Source of the DNA: Sphingomonas sp.
GTDB lineage: Bacteria; Pseudomonadota; Alphaproteobacteria; Sphingomonadales; Sphingomonadaceae
Direction of reading: 5' to 3'
DNA: 64,000 nt
Assembly (NCBI GenBank): GCA_017849555.1
Contig: JAFIGU010000107.1
Span: 1 to 64,000 of the forward strand
Part shown: positions 1-6,863 of the stretch, one piece after another
How positions within the stretch are numbered: position 1 is the first letter of the stretch
Layout of the letters: each line of letters starts with the position of its first letter
Position numbers and translations under genes: made by a program
Notes under the pieces: generated by a model
Told to the model about the DNA's origin: nothing
What the model saw: only the letters and a program-made list of their open reading frames with translations
Databases searched by the model: none

Positions 1-50
1 CTTCCCGGCTGTACCCCGGTTTTCAACGGACGGCCGGCTAATTTCGGGCG

Positions 51-2672
51 TTGGTCGCTCCCGGCCAACACCATTTGTCCGTGAAACGGCTTCAGGATCG
101 CCGGACAGGCTTGCCTGATCCGTGGGTTTTAGCACACCCTGATCCGCAACGCACCCTGGTGCTGGTCGACGGCCGCCGCTTCGTGCCGAGCACCCCGCAG
201 GGCACCGTCGACGTCAACCTGATCCCATCGTCGCTCGTCCAGCGCAGCGACGTCGTCACCGGCGGCGCCTCCGCCGCTTACGGCTCGGATGCGGTCGCGG
301 GGGTGGTCAATTTCGTGCTCAACCGCAAGCTCAAGGGCGTGCAGGCCGAAGTGGTCGGGGGAATCTCGCAGCGCGGCGACGACGGCAATTTCTTCGCCAG
401 CATCGCCGCCGGCGGCGATCTTTCCAGCCGCGTCCATCTGGTCGGCGCGGTCGAATATGAAAAGCTCGACGGCCTCGGCGATTGCTATACGCGCGCGTGG
501 TGCGCCAATCAGACGCTGATCCTCGGCAATACCGCGCCGGGCGCCGGCGGCCTCCCGGCCAATCTGATCATCGCCGGGGTCAACACCTCGACGCTCAGCC
601 CGGGCGGGCTCATCAACCGCTCGTACAACGCCGCGGGCAGGCCGATCGGCACCAATGCGACCGATCCGCTGCGCGGCACGCAATTCCTCGCCAACGGAAC
701 CCCCGCACCGTTCAATTACGGCACCTTGGTCGGCCCGCTGTTCATGCTCGGCGGCGAGGGGCAGGGGCGCAATTCGTTCATCTCCCCCTTCCGCCTCAAG
801 GTGCCGGTCGAACGCGTCTCCAGTTATGCCGCGCTGACCGCGGAGCTGAGCGATCGCGTCACGCTTGGGGTCGATCTGTCCTATGGCCAGGTGCGCGGCA
901 CCGTCGTGTCGAACGTGCTGCGCGACTATGACGGCCGCTTGATGGGGCGGATCAAGCGCGACAATCCATTCATCCCGGCCTCGATCGCCGCGGCGATGGA
1001 CGCGAACGGCGTCGCCTCGTTCGTGCTCGGCCGCGCCGGCTTCGATCTCGGCCCGTCATATGCGAAGACGCGCACCACCACCTATCGCGGCGCGGTAAGC
1101 CTGAAGGCGGAGGTCAGCGACAATTGGACGGTCGAGGGCTTCTACCAATATGGCCGCACCGAATTCCGCCAGCGATCGTACAATGCGATCAACACGCTCA
1201 ACCTGCCCAAGGCGATCGATGCGGTGAACGTCAACGGCCAGGCGGTGTGCCGCGTCAACGCCGATGCGAACCCGGCCAACGACGATCCGAATTGCGTGCC
1301 GTTCAACCCGTTCGGCGAGGGCCGATACGATCCCCGCGCCGCGGCCTATATCACCGGCAACGGCTTCCAGAACACCACCAACGAGCAGCATGTCGCGGCG
1401 ATCGATCTGCGCGGCACGCTGGTCACCCTGCCCGCCGGGCCGGTGAAGCTGGCGGTCGGCGGCGAATATCGCAGCGACCGGATCGTCAGCACCACCGACC
1501 CGGTGTCGCTCGTCAACGGCTTCTGGACGCTCAACGGCAGCGCGCTCAGCGGCTCGGTCAACGTCAAGGAAGGCTATGGCGAGATCGCGGTGCCGGTGTT
1601 CGCGGATTCGGCGATCGGCCACGCGCTCGACCTCAACGGCGCGATCCGCCGCACCGATTACAGCACGAGCGGGGCGGTCACCACCTGGAAGCTGGGCGCG
1701 GTCTATGAGCCGATCGCCGGCGTGCGCTTCCGCGCCACCCGCTCGCGCGACATCCGCGCGCCCAATCTCAGCGAGCTGTTCGGCCCGCGCACCCGCCGCA
1801 CGATCGGGCTGACCGATCCGCTGACCGGGCTGCAGACCAATCCGACGGTGATCACCGGATCGAACCCGAACCTGTCGGTCGAGGCCGCCGATAGCTGGAC
1901 GGTCGGCGCGGTGCTGACGCCCAGCGGCGGCTTCCTCGGGCGCTTCCGCATGTCGGTCGATTATTACAACATCAAGGTGAAGAACGCGATCGGCACGCTC
2001 GGCGCGCAAACCCTCGCCGAGCGCTGCAATCAGGGCGTGACGCAGTTCTGCGCGCTGATCACCCGCGATCCGACGACCAATACGATCCTCGAGGTGCAGG
2101 ATGTCTATCTCAACTCGAACGAGCTGCGCACCAAGGGGTTCGATATCGAATTCCAATATCGCCAGCCGCTCGGCGGGCTCGGCAGCCTCAACGCGCAATT
2201 GCTCGCCAACATCACCCAGGCGCTGACCACGGTCGATTCCGCCGGCGCGGTCGATCGCGCCGGTCAGACCGGCTTCCGCACCGGCACCGTGCCGGGCGTG
2301 CCCGATTATGTGATCGACGGGCTGCTGACCTGGACGAAGGGCGATTTCCAGCTCACCGGACACGGCAAATATATTCCGTCGGGGATTTACTGGACCAATT
2401 TCACTGGCCCCGATCAGCCGGGCTATGCGATCACCTCGCCGACCAGCGTCGACAACAACCGGGTGCCGAGCCGCTTCTATCTCGATCTCACCGCGCGGGT
2501 GAAGGTGCCGGTGGTCGACGGCCGCGAATTCGAATTGTTCGGCACGATCAACAATCTGCTCGATCGCGATCCGCCGTCGATCCCCGGGCCGTCGGGGGGC
2601 ACCAACCAGATCCTGTTCGATCCGGTCGGCCGGGCGTTCAAGATCGGCGCGCGCGTGCGCTTCGGCAGCTGA
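51..2672 (+). CDS. TonB-dependent outer membrane receptor, 5' end missing or corrupt
   Basis: This is a TonB-dependent receptor that would import a large or scarce substrate across the outer membrane. The readable frame enters the plug domain at LVLVDGRRFVPS, continues through GGASAAYGSDAVAGVVNFVL, and then forms a 22-strand-type barrel ending in GARVRFGS. It closely resembles the receptor at 6864-9809, which has a full signal peptide and plug. The codons from 51 to about 145 do not align with that paralogue, and pieces of plug-like sequence appear in other frames there, so the TTG at 51 is not a real start. The true start lies left of the window, or bases 1-145 contain indels. The MFS gene follows after 8 bp, so this is probably the first gene of an uptake and catabolism operon. 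Confidence 0.85.
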   Translation: MVAPGQHHLSVKRLQDRRTGLPDPWVLAHPDPQRTLVLVDGRRFVPSTPQGTVDVNLIPSSLVQRSDVVTGGASAAYGSDAVAGVVNFVLNRKLKGVQAEVVGGISQRGDDGNFFASIAAGGDLSSRVHLVGAVEYEKLDGLGDCYTRAWCANQTLILGNTAPGAGGLPANLIIAGVNTSTLSPGGLINRSYNAAGRPIGTNATDPLRGTQFLANGTPAPFNYGTLVGPLFMLGGEGQGRNSFISPFRLKVPVERVSSYAALTAELSDRVTLGVDLSYGQVRGTVVSNVLRDYDGRLMGRIKRDNPFIPASIAAAMDANGVASFVLGRAGFDLGPSYAKTRTTTYRGAVSLKAEVSDNWTVEGFYQYGRTEFRQRSYNAINTLNLPKAIDAVNVNGQAVCRVNADANPANDDPNCVPFNPFGEGRYDPRAAAYITGNGFQNTTNEQHVAAIDLRGTLVTLPAGPVKLAVGGEYRSDRIVSTTDPVSLVNGFWTLNGSALSGSVNVKEGYGEIAVPVFADSAIGHALDLNGAIRRTDYSTSGAVTTWKLGAVYEPIAGVRFRATRSRDIRAPNLSELFGPRTRRTIGLTDPLTGLQTNPTVITGSNPNLSVEAADSWTVGAVLTPSGGFLGRFRMSVDYYNIKVKNAIGTLGAQTLAERCNQGVTQFCALITRDPTTNTILEVQDVYLNSNELRTKGFDIEFQYRQPLGGLGSLNAQLLANITQALTTVDSAGAVDRAGQTGFRTGTVPGVPDYVIDGLLTWTKGDFQLTGHGKYIPSGIYWTNFTGPDQPGYAITSPTSVDNNRVPSRFYLDLTARVKVPVVDGREFELFGTINNLLDRDPPSIPGPSGGTNQILFDPVGRAFKIGARVRFGS

Positions 2673-2680
2673 TCCGCGCG

Positions 2681-4063
2681 GTGGCCGGCCCCCTTCCCCC
2701 CGCCACCGGCGAACGGGCGATCGATGTCGCCGCGGTCATCGAGCGACAGCGGCTCAACGGCTTCGTCGTCCGGCTGGTGGCGATCTCCTGGCTGGTCACC
2801 TTCTTCGACGGGTTCGACATGCTCGTGCTGTCGTTTCTCGCGCCCTATATTCGCGGCCAGTTCGCGATCGATCCCGTCCAGCTCGGGCGGCTGTTCGGCA
2901 TCGGCACGATGGGCGCGATGCTCGGCGGCTTCGCGTTCGGCTGGCTCGGCGATCGCTGGGGGCGGCGGCCGATGATCATCCTTTCGGTGCTCGCCTTCGG
3001 GCTGTCGAGCATCGCGCTCGCCTTCGCCGTGTCGTTCGAGGCGCTGATGGCGCTGCGCTTCGCCAATGGCGTCGCGCTGGGCGGGCTGATGCCGCTCGCC
3101 TGGGCGCTCAACATCGAATATGTCCCGGCGCGCTACCGCGCGACCGTCGTGACGCTGATCATGATGGGATATACGATCGGCGGGGCAATCGCCGGGCCGC
3201 TCACCGTGTGGCTGGCGCCGCGTTTCGGCTGGCATTCGATTTTTCTGCTCAGCGGATTGGTGACGCTGCCGCTCGTTGCCTTGCTCTGCTGGCTGTTGCC
3301 CGAATCCGCGCGCTTCCTGGCGGTGAAGCGCCGGTCGCCGGGGCGGATCGCCCGCGCACTCAACGCGATCGAGCCGGGGCTCGGCGCCGGCGCGCACGAT
3401 CGCTTTCTCGTCCTCGACGAAAAGGCGGGCGCCGCGCCGCGCGATCGTTTCCGCATCGCCAGCCTGTTCGACGGCGCGTTGCGCACCACCACCCCCTTGC
3501 TGTGGATCGCCTATATCGGCAGCTCGCTGGCGATCTATTTCAAGACGAGCTGGGGACCGATCCTGTTCGAGGAGGTCGGCTTCACCCGCGCGGAGGCCGC
3601 CTATATCGCCTCGGTCACCTCGGTCGGCGGGGCGCTCGCGGGGCTGGCGCTGATGCGTTTCACCGATCGCGTCGGGCCGATCGCGATCGCGCTGCTGCCG
3701 ATCCTCGCCGTCCCGGCGCTGCTGCTGATGGGGATCGCGCCGCTGGCCAAACCCGGCTTCGCGTCGCTTTCGCTGCTCAGCATGATGATGATCGGCGGGG
3801 CGCATTTCGGCATGCACAGCATCGCCGGGATGTTCTACCCCAGCGCGATCCGCGCCAACGGCGCCGGCTGGGCAACCTCGATCGCCAAGATCGGCTCGAT
3901 CGCCGCGCCGTTGCTCGGCGGCTATCTGCTCGCCGCCAATCTGCCGCCGCGCCACCTTTTCGTTCTGCTTTCGCTCGCGCCCGCCGCCTGTGCGGTCGCG
4001 CTCGTCCTGCTCGGCCGCATCTATCTGCGCCGTGATCGAAGGAGTCTCCGCCCGTGCCCCTGA
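2681..4063 (+). CDS. MFS transporter, aromatic acid:H+ symporter (AAHS) type
   Basis: Inner-membrane symporter of 460 residues, with the 12-helix major facilitator pattern. The AAHS signature DGFDMLVLSFLAPYI is in the first helix, and GDRWGRRP lies in the loop between helices 2 and 3. AAHS members import aromatic or other organic acids with protons. The start is GTG, 8 bp after the receptor stop, and the stop overlaps the dioxygenase start by 10 bp, so the genes are co-transcribed. A paralogue of exactly the same length is encoded at 13413-14795 in the second half of the locus. The substrate cannot be read from the sequence; the neighbours suggest a carboxylate. Confidence 0.92.
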   Translation: MAGPLPPATGERAIDVAAVIERQRLNGFVVRLVAISWLVTFFDGFDMLVLSFLAPYIRGQFAIDPVQLGRLFGIGTMGAMLGGFAFGWLGDRWGRRPMIILSVLAFGLSSIALAFAVSFEALMALRFANGVALGGLMPLAWALNIEYVPARYRATVVTLIMMGYTIGGAIAGPLTVWLAPRFGWHSIFLLSGLVTLPLVALLCWLLPESARFLAVKRRSPGRIARALNAIEPGLGAGAHDRFLVLDEKAGAAPRDRFRIASLFDGALRTTTPLLWIAYIGSSLAIYFKTSWGPILFEEVGFTRAEAAYIASVTSVGGALAGLALMRFTDRVGPIAIALLPILAVPALLLMGIAPLAKPGFASLSLLSMMMIGGAHFGMHSIAGMFYPSAIRANGAGWATSIAKIGSIAAPLLGGYLLAANLPPRHLFVLLSLAPAACAVALVLLGRIYLRRDRRSLRPCP

Positions 4064-4971
4064 CCGTCAAACCCATCCTGCCGCGTTTCGGCGCGGAAGT
4101 CTCCGGCGTCGATCTCACCCGGCCGCTCGATCCCGCGATGCGCCGCGAGATCGTCGATACGATGAATCGATGGGGGGTCTGCGTCTATCGCGATACCGGG
4201 CTCGACGACGAAAGCCATATCGCCTTCAGCCGCATCTTCGGCCATCTCGAACTGGCGCCGGCGATGAAGGATCGTCCGCGCCGTCACCGCTATCCCGAAT
4301 TGTTCGACGCGAGCAATCTCACCCGCGACGGCGAGATCGTGCGCGACGAAAATCTGCTGCTGCACAAAAAGGGCGACCGGCTGTGGCACACCGATTCATC
4401 GTTCATGGAAATGCGCTCGTCCTATTCGCTGCTGCTGGCCTATGAGGTGCCGTCGCAGGGCGGGGAGACGTGGTTCGCCGATACCCGTTCGGCCTATGAC
4501 GATCTGCCCATCGCGATGAAGGCGCGGATCGATGGGCTGGAGGCCGAACATTCCTTGTGGTGGTCGCGCAAGCTCGCCGGTTTCCCGCTCAGCGAAGCCG
4601 ATGTCGATGCCCGCCCCAAGGCGCGCCACCCGCTTGTGCTCGACCAGCCGGCGACCGGGCGCAAGGCGCTCTATATCGCCAGCCACGCGATCGATATCGT
4701 CGGGCTCCCGCGCGACGAAGGGCAGGCGCTGATCCGCGAGCTGATCGACTTCGCCACCCAGCCGCAATATATCTTCTCGGTCAAATGGCAGCCGGGCGAT
4801 CTCGTCATCTGGGACAATCTCACCTCGATGCACCGCGGCGGCGATTTCGATGTGCGCAACGAGCGTCGCGACATGCGTCGCACCACCGTGCGCGAAGGGC
4901 CGCCCCCGGCCGATGCCGACGATCCGTTCGGCGCCTATTTCCGCGCGTCGCTGGATCGGCCGACCGCGTGA
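4054..4971 (+). CDS. Fe(II)/2-oxoglutarate-dependent dioxygenase, TfdA/TauD family
   Basis: A 305-residue member of the TauD/TfdA family, which hydroxylates a substrate while turning 2-oxoglutarate into succinate and CO2. The iron ligands are visible as H112-T-D114 in WHTDSSF and H260 in TSMHRGGD. Arginines at 271-276 (RRDMRR) would bind the 2-oxoglutarate carboxylate. Spacing matches TfdA (H113, D115, H262). TfdA oxidises aryloxyacetates and releases glyoxylate, which is notable because the next two genes handle 2-oxo/2-hydroxy acids and glycerate. It overlaps the MFS gene by 10 bp and the dehydrogenase by 4 bp. The actual substrate is unknown; sulfonates, ethers and other carboxylates are also family substrates. 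Confidence 0.93.
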   Translation: MPLTVKPILPRFGAEVSGVDLTRPLDPAMRREIVDTMNRWGVCVYRDTGLDDESHIAFSRIFGHLELAPAMKDRPRRHRYPELFDASNLTRDGEIVRDENLLLHKKGDRLWHTDSSFMEMRSSYSLLLAYEVPSQGGETWFADTRSAYDDLPIAMKARIDGLEAEHSLWWSRKLAGFPLSEADVDARPKARHPLVLDQPATGRKALYIASHAIDIVGLPRDEGQALIRELIDFATQPQYIFSVKWQPGDLVIWDNLTSMHRGGDFDVRNERRDMRRTTVREGPPPADADDPFGAYFRASLDRPTA

Positions 4972-5942
4972 CCGCTCACCCCCGGATATTGCTGACGCGG
5001 CGCTGGCCGGAGGCGGTCGAGCAGCGGGCGGCGGCGCGGTTCGAGGTGACGCTCAATCCCGACGACCGCCCGCTGAGCGAGGCCGAGCTGGCCGCCGCGA
5101 TGCGCACGCATGACGCCTTGTGCGCGACGATCACCGATCGCGTCACCGCCGCGGTGCTCGGCATTCCCGATCGCCGCGCCGGCATCGTCGCGAGCTATGG
5201 CGTCGGCTATGAGCATATCGATCTGGCGGCCGCGCGCGCGGCCGGGATCCGCGTGACCAACACCCCCGGCGTGCTCACCGACGCGACCGCCGACCTCGCG
5301 CTTACGCTGATCCTGATGACCGCGCGGCGCAGCGGCGAAGGCGAGCGCGAGCTGCGCGCCGGCGCCTGGACCGGCTGGCGGCCAACGCATCTTCTCGGCC
5401 AGAGCCTCACGGGCAAACGGCTGGGGCTGGTCGGCTTCGGGCGGATCGCGCAGGCGACCGCCGAGCGCGCGCGCTTCGGCTTCGGGATGGAGATCGCTTA
5501 TTATGCGCGCCGCCCCGCTCCGGCGGACATCGCCGACCGGCTGGGTGCGCGCTTCGTCCCCGATCTCGGCGATTTGCTTGCCGACGCCGATTTCGTCTCG
5601 CTCCATGTGCCGGGCGGCGCGGAGACGCGGCATATGATCGACCGCGCGGCGCTGGCGCGGATGCGCCCCGATGCGATCCTGATCAACACCGCGCGCGGCG
5701 ATGTGGTGGACGAAGCGGCGCTGATCGTGGCGTTGCAGGAACGGCGGATCGCGGGCGCCGGGCTCGACGTATTCGCCGGCGAGCCGAACGTCTCGCCTGC
5801 GCTGCGCGTGCTCGACAATGCCGTGCTGCTCCCGCATCTCGGCAGCGCGACCCGCGAGACGCGGGAAGCGATGGGGCTGCGCGTGCTCGCCAATCTCGAA
5901 GCCTGGTTCGACGGCAAACCCACCCCCGACACCGTGGCATGA
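4968..5942 (+). CDS. D-2-hydroxyacid dehydrogenase, glyoxylate/hydroxypyruvate reductase type
   Basis: NAD(P)-dependent D-isomer-specific 2-hydroxyacid dehydrogenase of 324 residues. The GTG start at 4968 gives a 4-bp overlap with the dioxygenase stop and begins directly at the first strand (HPRILLTRRW); the frame is open further upstream but that part is antisense-like. The dinucleotide fold shows GFGRIA at 156-161. Catalytic residues are R243 (NTARGD), E272 (FAGEP) and H290 (LLPHLGSAT). Family members reduce glyoxylate to glycolate or hydroxypyruvate to D-glycerate. The neighbouring glycerate kinase makes hydroxypyruvate or glyoxylate reduction the most likely job. NADH versus NADPH preference was not determined. 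Confidence 0.92.
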   Translation: MTAHPRILLTRRWPEAVEQRAAARFEVTLNPDDRPLSEAELAAAMRTHDALCATITDRVTAAVLGIPDRRAGIVASYGVGYEHIDLAAARAAGIRVTNTPGVLTDATADLALTLILMTARRSGEGERELRAGAWTGWRPTHLLGQSLTGKRLGLVGFGRIAQATAERARFGFGMEIAYYARRPAPADIADRLGARFVPDLGDLLADADFVSLHVPGGAETRHMIDRAALARMRPDAILINTARGDVVDEAALIVALQERRIAGAGLDVFAGEPNVSPALRVLDNAVLLPHLGSATRETREAMGLRVLANLEAWFDGKPTPDTVA

Positions 5943-6811
5943 GCCGAAGCGTCGCGGCGCTGATTACCGAGCACGGCCTGCCAGCGGATTATACCGCGCA
6001 GGTGAAACGCTGGTGGCGGCCGCTGGCGCACGATATCGCGGCGTGGCGCGCGGCGGCGACGATGCCGCTGGTCGTCGGCATCAACGGCGCGCAAGGCAGC
6101 GGCAAATCGACGCTCGCCGCGTTCCTCGAACAAGCCTTGCTGCCTGCGCTCGACCTCGGCGCGGTGACGCTGTCGCTCGACGATCTTTATCTGCCGCGGG
6201 CCGACCGGCTGGTGCTGGCGCGCGACGTGCATCCGCTGTTCGCCACCCGCGGCGTGCCGGGGACGCACGATGCGGCACTCGGCGGCGCGTTGATCGATGC
6301 GCTGCGCGCGCCCGTTAGCGCCCCGGTGCGCGTCCCGCGATTCAGCAAGGCCGACGACGATCGGCTGCCCGAAAGCGCGTGGCGCAGCGTGACCGCGCGG
6401 CCCGACATCATCCTGTTCGAAGGCTGGTGCGTCGGCGCGACGCCCGAAGCTCCCGAGGCGCTGCTGGCGCCGGTCAACGCGCTGGAGGCGGAGGAAGACG
6501 CCGACGGCATCTGGCGCAGCCACGTCAACGCCGCGCTCGCCGGGGATTATGCGGCGCTTTTCGCGCGGATCGACCGGCTGGTGATGCTTCGCCCGCCGAG
6601 CTTCGACGCAGTGTTCGCCAACCGGCTGTTGCAGGAACGCAAGCTGCGCGACCGTGCCGGCGCCGCCGGCCGGGTGATGAGCGACGCCGAGGTCGAACGC
6701 TTCGTGCGGCATTATGAGCGGCTGACCCGGCATATGTTCGCCGACCTGCCACAGCGCGCGGATCGGCTATTTCTGCTCGACGCGCAGCAACGCGTGATCT
6801 CGGCGCGTTAG
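5939..6811 (+). CDS. D-glycerate 3-kinase (GLYK-type)
   Basis: A 290-residue P-loop kinase resembling plant and yeast D-glycerate 3-kinases, which phosphorylate glycerate into lower glycolysis. Walker A is GAQGSGKST at residues 50-58, followed by the SLDDLYLPR segment typical of this uridine-kinase-like family and FEGWCVG further on. The start overlaps the dehydrogenase stop by 4 bp (ATGA). Together with the preceding reductase it forms a hydroxypyruvate (or tartronate semialdehyde) to glycerate to phosphoglycerate outlet. It is the last gene of the operon; a hairpin follows at once. Phosphorylation at O2 rather than O3 cannot be excluded from sequence alone. Confidence 0.88.
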   Translation: MSRSVAALITEHGLPADYTAQVKRWWRPLAHDIAAWRAAATMPLVVGINGAQGSGKSTLAAFLEQALLPALDLGAVTLSLDDLYLPRADRLVLARDVHPLFATRGVPGTHDAALGGALIDALRAPVSAPVRVPRFSKADDDRLPESAWRSVTARPDIILFEGWCVGATPEAPEALLAPVNALEAEEDADGIWRSHVNAALAGDYAALFARIDRLVMLRPPSFDAVFANRLLQERKLRDRAGAAGRVMSDAEVERFVRHYERLTRHMFADLPQRADRLFLLDAQQRVISAR

Positions 6812-6817
6812 CCTCCT

Positions 6818-6852
6818 CCGCGCCACCCCGGAAAAATTCCGGGATGACGCGG
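6818..6852. terminator. Hairpin between convergent glycerate kinase and receptor genes
   Basis: CCCGGAA and TTCCGGG form a 7-bp stem with a 3-base loop at 6827-6843. An outer pair CCGCG/CGCGG (6818-6822, 6848-6852) extends it across an internal loop. It lies between two convergent stops and is symmetric, so it could end transcription from both sides. There is no long T tract. Confidence 0.6.
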
Positions 6853-6863
6853 CGATCGCCCCC

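Noticed and set aside
2477..3955. Long reverse-strand open frame of 492 codons, rich in Arg, Asp, Gln and Glu.
   Set aside because: It is antisense to the receptor end and the MFS gene and has the composition expected when GC-rich codons are read on the other strand. It shows no domain.
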